A stretch of DNA of 64,000 nucleotides from Lysinibacillus agricola (GCF_016638705.1 NZ_CP067341.1:3599501-3663500); one strand, 5' to 3'. Counted from the first letter of the stretch, positions 18,513-28,370 are shown. The notes: generated by a model from the letters alone, not told the origin. Translations and numbers: made by a program.

Positions 18513-20073
18513 GAATCAATTTCATAAATCACTTTTTTCAAGAGCTTAGACTGCTCCTATTAAGATAAATTACGTTTTTAAAAATTATGCTGCTTGAGTT
18601 TGTGTTTCAAATAAAGCATTGAGACGATCCACTGCTAATTTACAGGCATTATAAATAAACGTCACCAGGTTGAAATGAAGTTTTGCTTTTCTTCCTGTTC
18701 TGTGACGGACATTGTTTAACTGAAAATATTGCTTTAAGTATGCATTTACACGTTCAACGGCTGTGCGCTCTTTATATAGTTGTTTCCAAAGTTCAGAGCC
18801 TCGTGCTGGATACGTGAATTTTCGTAAATCCGTGTCACATTTGATTTTGAAAACCTTCTGACAGAGGGAATCATTACGTAACGGACAGGTTGCACATTCT
18901 TTTGGTCTTGTGAATTTTAGTGTTCGGTACTTTTCATCGAAGCTGTCGTAACAGTAGCTGTGTTCACGTACACAGGCTGGCCTGAAATGCTCATCAAATC
19001 CAAGATACTCGCCTTCATTACGGACATTATAGGGAATAACTGCACGCATTTGATACGCATGTAATTGACGGTAAATAGGCTCATAATCATACCCTGCATC
19101 CAAAATAGCGGTCTTAAAATGCCCTTGAAATAGGTCTTTTCCTTTCTTTAAAAGAGGAATCGCTGCTTTACTATCCGACAAATTGGCAGATGTCATGAGG
19201 CGTCCAACAATATATTGACTCTTTGTGGTCACCGCGAGATGTCCTTTAAAGCCAAAACCAAAAACGTATTTTTGCCATCACTGTTCTTTTTGATGCCCCA
19301 ATTTGGTTCGATGGGTACATCTTGCCACAGTGTCTCTAGTGGTGTATCAAGTTGGTCCTTGATTTCTTTTTCATAAGTTGACTGATTGGCTTTTGATTTC
19401 TGCTTGTTCCGTAAGCCAGCTGCTTTTCGTTCTTCTTTTGATTTTCGTCCACGTTTTTTTTGGGTGGTGCAGGCTCTTTTTTTCTCCGAAGGTTTCGCTG
19501 CATCGCGTGACTCAAAATGAGTGGCATCAATCGCGAGGTGTTCATCACAAAGGAAACCTTCTATAAAGGCTGTTTGAATCAATGTATCTTGCATGTGATC
19601 GAGCACATCTGATTGACTAATGACGTCGATCATACGCGAATAGGACGCTTCAGAGGGCACAACATCAGAAACAAGAAAACCGCAATCCAAGCGGAATAAA
19701 GGATCATTGACCAAACGTTTGATTAAATCCTTGATTGTTGGAATTCGTTCGACAATACGAATAATGAGTGACTGTATCATAGCACCGTAATTTAATTCAC
19801 GTGGGGCACCACGTAATGTCTTTTTTGAAAACAACTGAAAAATAGGTTGCACGTCGAAAGTGGCAAAAATCGTATCAAAACGACGAGAACTTTCCATTTC
19901 CAATAATTCTTGGATGTCAAATAGGCTCATTTGTTTTACAATAGTCATAGGGCATTCACCTCATTCAGTATGTTAGTTTCGTCGCTACCATTATACCGAA
20001 TTTGGGGAGGTGCCCGTTTTTTATTGTTTTAGAACCCTTGATACTAAAGGGACTAGAATTATGAAATTAACTC
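18513..20073 (-). mobile_element. IS1182-like insertion sequence, 1561 bp
   Basis: The ends are GAATCAATTTCATAAATC (left) and, on the opposite strand, GAGTTAATTTCATAATTC (right), matching at 15 of 18 positions. A 4-bp ATGT duplication flanks it (18509-18512 and 20074-20077). It interrupts a PH-domain gene near its 3' end. It carries one frameshifted transposase gene. Boundaries are read directly from the sequence; the family name rests on protein motifs and the 4-bp duplication. Confidence 0.85.
18585..19948 (-). pseudogene. IS1182-like transposase, frameshifted
   Basis: The 5' part (19229-19948, 239 codons) has the N-terminal InsH-like/DUF772 domain (RGAPRELNYGAMIQSLIIRI) and the first catalytic Asp region (LAIDATHFESRD). 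The 3' part (18585-19232, 215 codons) has the ILDAGYDYEP second-Asp region and the TAVERVNAYLKQYFQ Glu region. The frames meet near 19255-19270 in a T-rich stretch, where TFWFGFKGH would be expected but an out-of-frame reading occurs. Removing two Ts restores a continuous 450-residue product. A -1 programmed shift is possible but no canonical slippery heptamer is present. Confidence 0.8.
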
Positions 20074-20408
20074 ATGTTAGTTGATTTATTAAAGTTTTTC
20101 TGTATCGGTAATTCACTACCGGAAACCCAAATTTTTAACTCTGCATCTAGATCAAATGTTCCCGCAGTTTCAACTGAAAAATGAAGAATACTCTTATATG
20201 GAATTGAATGATATTGCGTTTTCTTTCCAGTGACTCCTTGTTTATCGATTAAGATAAGTCTTTTATCCGTAAAAATAAACGTATCTCTTATAATTTTATA
20301 GGCATTCTTAATTGTTTCATTAGGTGTTAGTAAATCTTTAACTTCTTCCTGTAATTTTTCTAGATTAACTTCACTTGCATTACCTATTATCCCATCAAAT
20401 AACCCCAT
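20067..20408 (-). pseudogene. PH-domain (YvbH/bPH-like) protein, 5' part truncated by IS
   Basis: It encodes MGLFDGIIGNASEVNLEKLQ and a PH-fold core with FIFTDKRLILIDKQGVTGKK and FDLDAELKIWVSG, typical of short bacterial PH-domain proteins of about 124 residues. Native sequence stops at codon NKSTN; the last residues M-S-stop come from the IS end. The missing 15 residues lie at 18463-18512. A truncated product could still be made, but the C-terminal helix is lost. Function of the family is unknown. Confidence 0.85.
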
Positions 20409-20732
20409 CTTAACTCCCCCTCCAAATGTCCATCCTTCATTTAAAATATGAGATTATTTTTCCATAAATTCAACACCACTCCGTTAAACGATACTATTTA
20501 AAATTTCGAATAAGCAGTAATTTTTAATTGATTAAATACTAAAATAGGGTAAAATTACACTAAAATAGATGTTCATTGGATAAATTGAGCAAATGGTTTG
20601 TAGCTTCAATAATAGGGGGGATTTTTATTTTTCAATAAGATAAACAAAGCTTATCACACATCAATCAAGGACTTGTGCGTAAAAAATGAATATTGTTAAG
20701 AAGAAAGCAACAATAAAGAAGGGTGACGTAAA
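20409..20732. other. Intergenic stretch before the DUF3139 gene
   Basis: AT-rich. It holds a partial copy (CACACATCAATCAAGGACTTG near 20656) of the left arm of the terminator found after the next gene, which suggests a small local duplication. No other feature is seen. Confidence 0.45.
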
Positions 20733-21152
20733 ATGAATAAAAAAAAGATATATATTACAATTAGTATCCTAATTGCTGTTATTGTCATTGCTATTCCAAT
20801 GGGTTTTATTTATGTGCTAAACAATGGTAATCCGTATACAAAATACATGGCTAATAAGTATGTTCCAGAATACTTAGAAGTGAAGGGATATACAGACGAA
20901 GAAATTGAAAAATCACATTATATTGAGCCAAAGTACTTAATAAATAAAGATTTTTATCACGGACATTATATGGTCATTTTTAAAGATGAGCCGAATACAA
21001 CCTATTATTATGGAATAACTAAAAAAGGAAAACAAGTTCAGCAATTTTGTGAAAAAGACATACTTTCATCGGATGGTGTTACTGACATATTTGAGGGTGA
21101 GACAAAATATAGTGAGAAAGAATGTAAAAATTCTTTAGATAATAGAGATTAA
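20733..21152 (+). CDS. DUF3139 family secreted/membrane protein
   Basis: A 139-residue protein with a basic start and one hydrophobic segment (IYITISILIAVIVIAIPMGF) as signal anchor. The extracytoplasmic domain has NPYTKYMANKYVPEYLEVKG and ends with Cys residues. This matches the DUF3139 layout of small Bacillus proteins of unknown role. The ribosome binding site AAGGGTGACG precedes the ATG, and a strong terminator follows. It lies in the accessory segment between the IS and spo0A. Confidence 0.7.
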   Translation: MNKKKIYITISILIAVIVIAIPMGFIYVLNNGNPYTKYMANKYVPEYLEVKGYTDEEIEKSHYIEPKYLINKDFYHGHYMVIFKDEPNTTYYYGITKKGKQVQQFCEKDILSSDGVTDIFEGETKYSEKECKNSLDNRD

Positions 21153-21214
21153 CGTTAACAAAGACTATTATCTCCTTTACCAATAGAAACAATAACCATC
21201 ACACATCTATCTAT

Positions 21215-21250
21215 GGGCTTGTGCGTAAAATTACACACAAGTCCTTTTTA
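21215..21250 (+). terminator. Terminator of the DUF3139 gene
   Basis: GGGCTTGTGCGTAA pairs with TTACACACAAGTCC and is followed by TTTTTAT. Confidence 0.8.
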
Positions 21251-21594
21251 TGCTACCTCTATCCCTATCCACATTGCTACGCAAAGAGCATTAAAGTTAG
21301 TTCATATGACTTCAAGATCTCTGGTGATAAATATTTAGCGTCACAGCGTAACATAATTCAGTAATCGTACTCTTTTTGAACACAAAAAAAGACACCCTTC
21401 CACTTTTGATTTTCAAGGAAATCAATAAATGTAGGCGTGTCAAATTCATACGTTCGTATTTAGTTCTTATAAATTATGACATTATTGAAGCTGATCTATC
21501 ATCGACTAACGTTTATTAAACACCTAATTGCTGAATAGGCGAGAGTCTACATACCATGCTTCTCACTTTATTAACTTATATCAATTATGTAGTT
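21251..21594. other. Non-coding accessory stretch
   Basis: No open frame with a start signal is seen, only an AT-rich sequence with a weak inverted motif near 21390-21440 (GACACCC...GGCGTGTC). It may be decayed DNA. Confidence 0.4.
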
Positions 21595-21756
21595 TTACTG
21601 TCTCTTTTCCACAAATAACAAAATTAGTGTTGCCAATGGACCTAATACAAGAGAAAGTAAAAACCAATTTAACCCCGTTCTATTCTTCCCTTGTGCAAGG
21701 GCAGCATTTATCAACGCCAATGTACCCCAACCTACGAAATATTGGCTATCCATCAT
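21595..21756 (-). CDS. Small membrane protein, hypothetical
   Basis: A 53-residue product MMDSQYFVGWGTLALINAAL..., with a hydrophobic helix in NWFLLSLVLGPLATLILLFV and a basic tail. A GGGGG ribosome binding site lies 5-6 nt before the first of two adjacent ATGs. The pattern resembles small immunity-type or antiterminator-like membrane peptides, but I cannot place it in a named family. Confidence 0.6.
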   Translation of the reverse strand: MMDSQYFVGWGTLALINAALAQGKNRTGLNWFLLSLVLGPLATLILLFVEKRQ

Positions 21757-21966
21757 TCCGACCCCCTATCTATTTAACAATACGGTACTGTTAGTGTACA
21801 TTTCTTCACAAATTTGATTATAACACATCCAAATAACACGCTTCATACAAGGTGTAAACACTGTTAAGTTATGACACAATCAAAAAAGCCCACTCCATTA
21901 AGTAATCACCTTTGCAAATCACAAATTATTAATTTCAATATCTTCTGCTTTCGGAAGATTGCAAAT

Positions 21967-22000
21967 AAAAAAAAACAACCTACTCAAAAGAGAGTAAGCT
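21967..22000 (-). terminator. Terminator after the lipoprotein gene
   Basis: On the minus strand AGCTTACTC/GAGTAGGTT form a stem and a run of nine Ts follows. Confidence 0.8.
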
Positions 22001-22001
22001 G

Positions 22002-22565
22002 TCATTCTTCAATTCCTTTTGCTCTAATATCAATCATCTTTAATGCAATATCAGAAACTAAAACTGTATTAGCCTTAATAATTTCTAACTCATAATCATT
22101 AGGTTCATCTATATACTTTTTAAGTGCTTGAAACCTTATATCTTGGTATTTTTTCAGTTCCTCAAATAGGTATGCAATCTTTTTATCTCCTTCAGTAATA
22201 GTATTTAATTTGATACTATTCATACTTTCTTCAACTGATTCACCAGTTTCGAGTAACTCTTTCATTTGATAATCCTCTAATGGCAAATTGGAAGTGAATA
22301 ACAAATATTTATTCAAGTTTACTTGATGCTCAACTAAGATGATATTGAAATCTTTCATAATTATATCGACTTCTGCACTTAAATCATTTTTAGGTTGTGG
22401 GTCAATAACCTCTTCTTCCATTTCCTTTTGTGCTACTTCAATTTTCTTATTAGGTTCAGTTTCTGATACATTATTAACATCAGCCTTCACAGATTCATTC
22501 TTACCGCACGCCCATAGAATCATTATAATACCAATAATTAGAGATAATCATTTAATCTTTCTCAC
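22002..22565 (-). pseudogene. Lipoprotein gene with an in-frame stop inside its signal peptide
   Basis: From a GTG at 22565 with an AGGGGTG ribosome binding site the frame reads MRKIK-stop-LSLIIGIIMILWACGK, a typical lipoprotein signal with the lipobox Cys but with TGA at codon 6. The rest (about 170 residues) is open, acidic and helical (EEEVIDPQPKNDLSAEVDII). A product could start at the ATG of MILWAC (22523), but it would lack most of the signal peptide and has no good ribosome binding site. I do not recognise the mature domain. Confidence 0.6.
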
Positions 22566-22648
22566 TTCACAACACCCCTATTTTCACTACTCACAGTTAT
22601 ATATTACCAACGATATAATTGTAAGGGAATACCTATTTTTTTATGATG

Positions 22649-23050
22649 TTATGGTAGCGTACAAAATAAACAGATAGGGGTACCCGCCGCTTCTTGTAAA
22701 TACTTTTCCAATCTAATTCGAATTAATCTTTGTTTGCTATAGTCCACATTAATAATGCGATAAGTCACATCGTAAACAGTTACATTACCATATGTATCTT
22801 TATTTAGTCCAAAATACTCCTTAATTGCTTCATTATCACGAACTGTTATCTCATAAATTGGTTTATTTAGATTAATCGCTTCATTAGATGAGATTGAAAA
22901 ATCTTTGCATTTTAATATTGCAGGAAAATCGCCTATCTTCGTTAACTACGTCTCATAAACTGGACGTCCTAACTTATCGTTCCCTAAAATTGAAAGGATT
23001 GAGGAATCGATTCTTCTTTTTTTATGTTTGAGGAGAGGATAAAAGAAATC
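22649..23050 (-). pseudogene. Decayed ORF of unknown function
   Basis: One minus-strand frame is open over most of this stretch. It encodes IDSSILSILGNDKLGRPVYE, T, an in-frame TAG, then LTKIGDFPAILKCKDFSISS and a soluble stretch ending RIRLEKYLQEAAG. No start codon with a ribosome binding site is seen, and the end runs into low-quality coding. I read it as the remnant of a gene broken by a stop and by loss of its ends. The family is not recognised. Confidence 0.45.
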
Positions 23051-23060
23051 AATAAATATC

Positions 23061-23097
23061 AAAAAGCATAAGCTTTTTACGCCTATGCTTTTTCAAA
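23061..23097 (-). terminator. Terminator after the 113-aa hypothetical gene
   Basis: AAAAAGCATA pairs with TATGCTTTTT around a 13-nt loop. Confidence 0.75.
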
Positions 23098-23105
23098 AAT
23101 TAATG

Positions 23106-23447
23106 TTAAGACATCGTTATTCTTTTACAAGCTACTTTTGCTGCTGGAATTCCAACACCAGCATCAAGTGCTGCATCTACTGATTCTCCCCAAGAACCAC
23201 TGCTAGCCTTTATTTCGTTCCCTGCTGTAAAAACTCCCTCTGCTACAATGTTAATACAATCATAATAGTCTGGATTATGATTACTTTCAAGATAATGTGC
23301 AGCTAATTCGTCTGCTTTCTTTTGTATTGAAACTCGACCTTGTTCAGCCAATGAACTAAAAACACTCTCAGCTTGCCCGCCAAGATGTACTATTCCGTCG
23401 TTAATGTCTCGACCAGTACGATGTATATCTCCCATTTCAGATGACAT
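23106..23447 (-). CDS. Hypothetical protein, possible secretion-system or toxin-associated small protein
   Basis: A 113-residue protein starting MSSEMGDIHRTGRDINDGIV, with helical, Gly/Ala-rich content and two Cys (YDCINIV and KVACKR). The start is chosen because TTGGGAGGAC lies 7 nt before this ATG; a longer frame begins 11 codons upstream without such a site. Size and helical make-up recall small proteins encoded beside WXG100/LXG toxin genes, but no WXG motif is present. The link is a guess. It sits between a decayed ORF and an integrase fragment. Confidence 0.5.
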   Translation of the reverse strand: MSSEMGDIHRTGRDINDGIVHLGGQAESVFSSLAEQGRVSIQKKADELAAHYLESNHNPDYYDCINIVAEGVFTAGNEIKASSGSWGESVDAALDAGVGIPAAKVACKRITMS

Positions 23448-23583
23448 ATTTAGTCCTCCCAATCCTTGAAATTTGAACATGTTCTTAAGTTCACAAATAT
23501 TTTCTCCAACTGAGATTGATCTTATCCATCAACAACTGTCCTAAATAATCCTCAATTTCCACTAGGGTAATTTAACTCCCCAA

Positions 23584-23820
23584 CTACTTCCAATCCCTGT
23601 ACTGATCAAACTTTGTCACATCAAACGCTTTAAAGAGTTGTAGAAGTTCATTATCCTCTAGCATTACCTTCATTTTATGCTCTGGCTTGACGTTCTTAAC
23701 GTTTTTCAGTGGATTAGTATGAATCACTTGTTCTTGATACAAGTAAGCGGAAAACACCTTTATATTGCGTGTATAGTTTGCAATTGTAGTCTTGTCTATT
23801 TCAATATCGAAATCAGTCAT
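23584..23820 (-). pseudogene. Tyrosine recombinase/integrase, N-terminal fragment
   Basis: It encodes MTDFDIEIDKTTIANYTRNI followed by KVFSAYLYQEQVIHTNPLKN and ...ELLQLFKAFDVTKFDQYRDW, the SAM-like core-binding domain of phage/transposon integrases. The frame stops just where the catalytic domain should begin (RDW then stop), so the Arg/His/Tyr active site is missing. The start has GGAGGTG 9 nt upstream. This marks the end of an old integrated element beside spo0A. Confidence 0.75.
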
Positions 23821-23979
23821 AAAAAAAAACACCTCCATGAACGGGAATTCCCCATAAATGAATGTGTTTCATAATTTAATTCAATTAATTAACATTAGTT
23901 ATATGAAATCAGTAGTTAGTCGGTATAAATTCAATGAATTCTCTCTAAATAAGTCCTGTAATCCCTTGTAGCTCTAAAC

Positions 23980-24771
23980 TTAGCTCGCCATCATATCAAT
24001 ACGAATCTTGTCAGCGATCATGGCGATGAATTCGCTATTTGTCGGCTTCGATTTTAAATGATGTACTGTATACCCAAACATCGACGAAATCGATTCATAA
24101 TTGCCACGATTCCATGCGACTTCAATCGCATGACGAATCGCACGCTCAACTCGTGATGGAGTTGTATTGAACTTTTTGGCGATTTCTGGATATAAAATTT
24201 TCGTCACAGAGCCTAATAACTCGATATCTTCGAATACCATTTGAATTGCCTCTCGCAAATAAGAGTACCCTTTAATATGTGCAGGAACGCCGATTTCTTT
24301 AATAATGGCTGTGATCGTGCTATCTAATTGATGTTGATTTAATTTTTGAGGTGCCGCAGGTTGTAAAACGCTTGTCTTTTTAGGAAGCATTGCCTTCTGT
24401 CCAGCACAATGTAAAATCTTTTGAACTAACTGATCGAATTCAAATGGCTTTAGCATGAAATAGGAAGCACCTAAGTCTACAGCTTGTTTCATGACATCTT
24501 CTTGACCAAAAGCAGTCAACATTATAACTTGAACGGATGACATTTGTTCATTTTGATACATTGATTCTAATACAGCTAACCCATCAAGATGTGGCATTAT
24601 TATATCTAGAAGTAAAATATCAGGTGTAAATTCCTCCAACATTTGCAAACAAACTTTCCCATTTGAAGCAGTTGCAATTATTTCAATTTCAGGATGCCCT
24701 TGAAAATACTGCTCCATCGTTTTTAATAACTCACGATTATCATCTGCAATCGCTACTTTAACCTTTGTCAT
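23980..24771 (-). CDS. spo0A: Stage 0 sporulation response regulator Spo0A
   Basis: A 263-residue response regulator. The receiver domain has acidic DD at residues 10-11 (IADDNRE), phospho-acceptor Asp in LLLDIIMP and Lys in MLKPFEFD. A linker and the Spo0A-specific DNA-binding domain follow ([20 protein letters not shown]). It is the master regulator of entry into sporulation. Three candidate 0A boxes lie upstream, consistent with autoregulation. It follows spoIVB as in other Bacilli. Confidence 0.98.
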   Translation of the reverse strand: MTKVKVAIADDNRELLKTMEQYFQGHPEIEIIATASNGKVCLQMLEEFTPDILLLDIIMPHLDGLAVLESMYQNEQMSSVQVIMLTAFGQEDVMKQAVDLGASYFMLKPFEFDQLVQKILHCAGQKAMLPKKTSVLQPAAPQKLNQHQLDSTITAIIKEIGVPAHIKGYSYLREAIQMVFEDIELLGSVTKILYPEIAKKFNTTPSRVERAIRHAIEVAWNRGNYESISSMFGYTVHHLKSKPTNSEFIAMIADKIRIDMMAS

Positions 24772-24856
24772 TTCAATTCCTCCTTCTGAACTATGCTTTG
24801 AATCATCTCAAAGCGTTTCCCTACCCCTTATGCGTTTTTTAGCACACTGTGGAATT

Positions 24857-24964
24857 TTCGACATTTTTGTTTTAAAAACCTTTTCTATTTCCAAAAATGA
24901 GTATGTAGTCCGATACTTTCTTTTTATATCGACAAGTTACGATAAATACCAGCAAATTGTCGAA
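24857..24964. promoter_or_regulatory. Three 0A boxes upstream of spo0A
   Basis: TGTCGAA on the minus strand at 24857-24863, TGTCGAT on the minus strand at 24928-24934, and TGTCGAA on the plus strand at 24958-24964. The 0A-box consensus is TGTCGAA. They lie 85-195 bp before spo0A, where autoregulatory boxes are known in B. subtilis. Sigma-A and sigma-H promoter elements were not resolved. Confidence 0.65.
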
Positions 24965-25085
24965 TGCTTATATTATTTATTTTAGTGAATAAACTGAGAT
25001 AAAACTACAGTTTTTTTAAAGTATCGCTAATCCCTTCATAAATAAATGAAATACTTCCAAATAATAAATAACACTTCCATGAAAG

Positions 25086-25119
25086 AATGGAGCCGCCAAA
25101 AGGAAGCTCCATTTTTTTA
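25086..25119. terminator. Hairpin between spoIVB and spo0A
   Basis: AATGGAGC/GCTCCATT with a 12-nt loop. The T-run is on the plus strand, but the hairpin also follows spoIVB on the minus strand within a few bases. Confidence 0.6.
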
Positions 25120-26082
25120 TGATGATTTTTTTAACATTTCCGCTACTGTAATTGCAGCTCCCTTTTTAGGCTCCTCCACAAACATATGTGTAACTGCACC
25201 CACAAAACGACCGTCTTGAATGATAGGACTGCCACTCATCCCCTGCAAAATACCACCTGTTTTTTCAATGAGCTTTTTGTCAGATACTATGAATTCAAGG
25301 CGTTCATTTTCGACCTTTGTAATTTCAATAGAAAAAGTTTCCACCTTACTGCCCTCTATCGCCGTGTAGATTTCAGCTTTTCCTGTTTTTATATCCTTTT
25401 CATGCATAATTTCAATTGCTTTAGGCAATCTTTGTTGATAACCGTCTTCCCAACGGCCAAAAATTCCATAAACTGTATTTTTATCTATACTCCCTAATCG
25501 TTCCTGATGTTTTTCAATGGAGGATATTTTATAGCCAGGTTGGCCAGGTATACTTTTACGAATTTGTTGAATCGAAGCTAAAAAAATGGAGCCAGCATGG
25601 AAAATAGGGGCTTCTTGTAAGGTTGAATCAACAATTTGATGGCCTAATGCACCGTAATTTTTTGTCTCTGGATCAATGTATGTCAATGTTCCTACTCCAT
25701 CTGTTTCATCTTTTAAAAAGGAAATAACATGTTCTGCTTCTTGCTCCTGTAACTCAAGGGTTACTTCTTTTCCTTCATTTTTTATCGTCCATTTCTGTTG
25801 CCCTTGCTTAGCAACAGCTTGTTTGGCATCCGCAAGCGTTTTTACAGTGATATCATTTATTTTTTCAACAACAGCGCCTCCTTTCATCCACTGATTGGAA
25901 GCTAATAGCACATCATGCGCTACAAATACATGTGATAGCTGAAGTTGAATTCCAATTGCTTCGCCCATCGGAATAAGCTTTTTTGCAGCAAAAACCTTTA
26001 CGGGCATGAACAATAAAACGATGAGCATAGGCAAAATGACAAATTGACGCCAACGACGATACATACGACACCTCCTTTTCAT
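25117..26082 (-). CDS. spoIVB: SpoIVB serine peptidase (stage IV sporulation)
   Basis: A 321-residue protein with an N-terminal membrane segment (FVILPMLIVLLFMPVKVFA), a PDZ domain (about 55-105, GGAVVEKINDITVKTLADAK) and the S55 peptidase domain. The likely catalytic His is in GALGHQIVDS and Ser in GMSGSPIIQDG. It is shorter than B. subtilis SpoIVB (about 426), mainly before the PDZ domain. It is secreted from the forespore and triggers pro-sigma-K processing. Confidence 0.95.
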   Translation of the reverse strand: MKRRCRMYRRWRQFVILPMLIVLLFMPVKVFAAKKLIPMGEAIGIQLQLSHVFVAHDVLLASNQWMKGGAVVEKINDITVKTLADAKQAVAKQGQQKWTIKNEGKEVTLELQEQEAEHVISFLKDETDGVGTLTYIDPETKNYGALGHQIVDSTLQEAPIFHAGSIFLASIQQIRKSIPGQPGYKISSIEKHQERLGSIDKNTVYGIFGRWEDGYQQRLPKAIEIMHEKDIKTGKAEIYTAIEGSKVETFSIEITKVENERLEFIVSDKKLIEKTGGILQGMSGSPIIQDGRFVGAVTHMFVEEPKKGAAITVAEMLKKSS

Positions 26083-26140
26083 TTTTGTCTTTTTACTATG
26101 TGTTGTTGTGGCATTCTTATAAGCGGTAAATATTTGTGCA

Positions 26141-26177
26141 AAAAGAAAAAACCCAGAAACATCAGTGCTGTTTCTGG
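26141..26177 (-). terminator. Terminator of recN
   Basis: CCAGAAACA/TGTTTCTGG stem followed by TTTTTTC on the minus strand. Confidence 0.85.
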
Positions 26178-26185
26178 ATTCTTTG

Positions 26186-27877
26186 TTATCTCATTTGTTT
26201 TTTTCGTTCATTTGCCATTTTTAAAAGCTCTGTTGCGTGCTGCAACGTTAAGTCTGTAATCTCTGCACCGGATATCATGCGACTCACTTCTTCAATACGA
26301 GCATCCGTATCTATTTCCAACAATGACGTAAATGTGCGATCATGCTCGACTTCTTTTTTGATAAAATAATGATGATCTGCCATCGCAGCCACTTGTGGTA
26401 AATGCGAAATACATAAGACTTGGGAATTAACGGATACCGCTGCAATTTTTTCTGCGATCGCTTGCGCCACGCGTCCACTTACACCTGTATCTACCTCATC
26501 AAAAATAATTGATGTTATGCCGTTAGAAGAAGAGAAAATCGTTTTAAGTGCAAGCATCATTCGCGATAATTCTCCACCAGAAGCAATTTTTGGTAAAGAT
26601 TTTGGTGGTTCGCCCACATTCGTAGAAATATAAAAAATTACTTGGTCTTTACCATTCGCATCAAAGTAAGGCAATTCATCAAAATTAACAATAAATTTGG
26701 CTTTTTCCATATGTAATTCGCGTAGTTCGGCCATAATAGCTTCACTTAGATTATGCGCAGCTGCCTTTCGTACAGTAGAAAGTTCTGCAGCAAGCTCATT
26801 TAGTACTGATTCCATTTCCAGTACTTTTCGTTCTTTTACTTGCAAAATTTCGTCACGATTTAAGAGCTCATTAAGCTCTGTTTTAATTTTTTCGTAATAC
26901 GTTAAAATCTCTTCGACTGTTGAGCCATATTTGCGCTTCAAATTTTGTAATAAGGCTAAACGCTGCTCAACCTCATTTAAACGAGCAGGGTCAAATTCTA
27001 ACTCATCTAAAACATTTTTGACCTGATATGCAGCATCTTGTAACGCATAAAACGCAGTTGTGACTGATTCTGATGCCTCTTTAAATTGCTCGTCAATGGT
27101 CGCAGCATCCTCTAAGGCACCCATAGCATTGCCAATCCAGTCAAGGCCTTTTGATTCACCTTGAATAGCTTCATATGCTGCACTGGAACGTTCGAAAATC
27201 TTATTGAAATTCATAAGACGGCGTCGTTCATCAAGAAGCTCATCTTCCTCGCCAAGCTTTAAATTGGCATCCTCTAGCTCTTTCATTTGGAATTGGTACA
27301 AATCAATACGCTGCGCCATTAACTGTTCATCAATCGAGATAGAAGCTAATTCTTTTTTAAGCGAACGATATTCATCATACTGGGAACTGTACAATTCTTG
27401 AATTGATATAAGTTGTTCCTCAGCAAAGTGGTCAAGTAAAAAGATATGCTGTTTCTCATCCATGAGTTCTTGATTTTCATGCTGCCCATGAATATCGATG
27501 AGGCTAGCACCAATATCACGTAGTACAGATAATGGCACAAGTTTACCATTTACTCTACAAACACTTTTTCCAGAATCATTTAAATCACGGCGTAAAATAA
27601 TGGTATCTTCTTCGATTTCAATGCCGGCCTCTTCAAGTTTCTTGTGAACAGGATGTCCAGAATTTGAAATTTGAAATAAACCACCTAATTCAGCCTTTTT
27701 AGTCCCATGTCGAATGAATTCGGAATTTCCTCGACCGCCAGCAAGTAAATGAACTGCATCAATAATAATTGATTTTCCTGCACCTGTTTCACCTGTTAAA
27801 ACAGTTAAACCATCTGAAAAGCTAACTGTCAAATCTTCAATGATGGCAAAGTTTCGAATACTAAGCTCTCTTAACAC
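26186..27877 (-). CDS. recN: DNA repair protein RecN
   Basis: A 563-residue SMC-like ATPase: Walker A GETGAGKSIIIDAV near the N-terminus, a long central coiled coil, the ABC signature ASGGELSRMMLALK and Walker B IIFDEVDTGVSG near the C-terminus. RecN gathers at double-strand breaks early in recombinational repair. It is preceded by argR and followed by spoIVB, the standard Bacillus order. Confidence 0.97.
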   Translation of the reverse strand: MLRELSIRNFAIIEDLTVSFSDGLTVLTGETGAGKSIIIDAVHLLAGGRGNSEFIRHGTKKAELGGLFQISNSGHPVHKKLEEAGIEIEEDTIILRRDLNDSGKSVCRVNGKLVPLSVLRDIGASLIDIHGQHENQELMDEKQHIFLLDHFAEEQLISIQELYSSQYDEYRSLKKELASISIDEQLMAQRIDLYQFQMKELEDANLKLGEEDELLDERRRLMNFNKIFERSSAAYEAIQGESKGLDWIGNAMGALEDAATIDEQFKEASESVTTAFYALQDAAYQVKNVLDELEFDPARLNEVEQRLALLQNLKRKYGSTVEEILTYYEKIKTELNELLNRDEILQVKERKVLEMESVLNELAAELSTVRKAAAHNLSEAIMAELRELHMEKAKFIVNFDELPYFDANGKDQVIFYISTNVGEPPKSLPKIASGGELSRMMLALKTIFSSSNGITSIIFDEVDTGVSGRVAQAIAEKIAAVSVNSQVLCISHLPQVAAMADHHYFIKKEVEHDRTFTSLLEIDTDARIEEVSRMISGAEITDLTLQHATELLKMANERKKQMR

Positions 27878-27911
27878 AAAATGTCACCTCTGTATCAAAT
27901 TACCCTGTTAT

Positions 27912-28370
27912 TTATAGCATTTCTAATAAGCGATTTTTTGTATTTTCACGCTCATTTTCGTCTCGACAAATAATTAAAATAGTATCGTCTCCAGAAATAG
28001 TACCTAAAATTTCAGGCCAATCTAAATGGTCAAGCAGTGATGCAATAGCATTTGCATTACCAGGAAGAGCTTTCATTACTAAAAAGTGAGATGCACCGTC
28101 AATGCTGACAAAAGCATCAGTTAACGCACGGTGTAATTTTTGTATAGGATTGAAACGTTGGTCTGCGGGCAAGCTATATTTATAGCGTCCATCTTGTAAA
28201 GGTACTTTGACAAGATGAAGTTCTTTAATATCTCGTGATACTGTTGCTTGTGTCACATTATAGCCTGCATCTTTTAAAAAATCGACTAAATCATCTTGTG
28301 TCTCAATTTCATGATTGGCAATAATATCCCGAATTCGTATATGTCTTTGTCCTTTGTTCATGTTGGTCAC
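27912..28370 (-). CDS. argR: Arginine repressor/activator ArgR (AhrC)
   Basis: A 152-residue regulator: an N-terminal winged helix ([36 protein letters not shown]) and a C-terminal arginine-binding, hexamerisation domain ([30 protein letters not shown]). It represses arginine biosynthesis and activates catabolism in Bacilli. It is separated from tlyA by a terminator. Confidence 0.97.
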   Translation of the reverse strand: MTNMNKGQRHIRIRDIIANHEIETQDDLVDFLKDAGYNVTQATVSRDIKELHLVKVPLQDGRYKYSLPADQRFNPIQKLHRALTDAFVSIDGASHFLVMKALPGNANAIASLLDHLDWPEILGTISGDDTILIICRDENERENTKNRLLEML

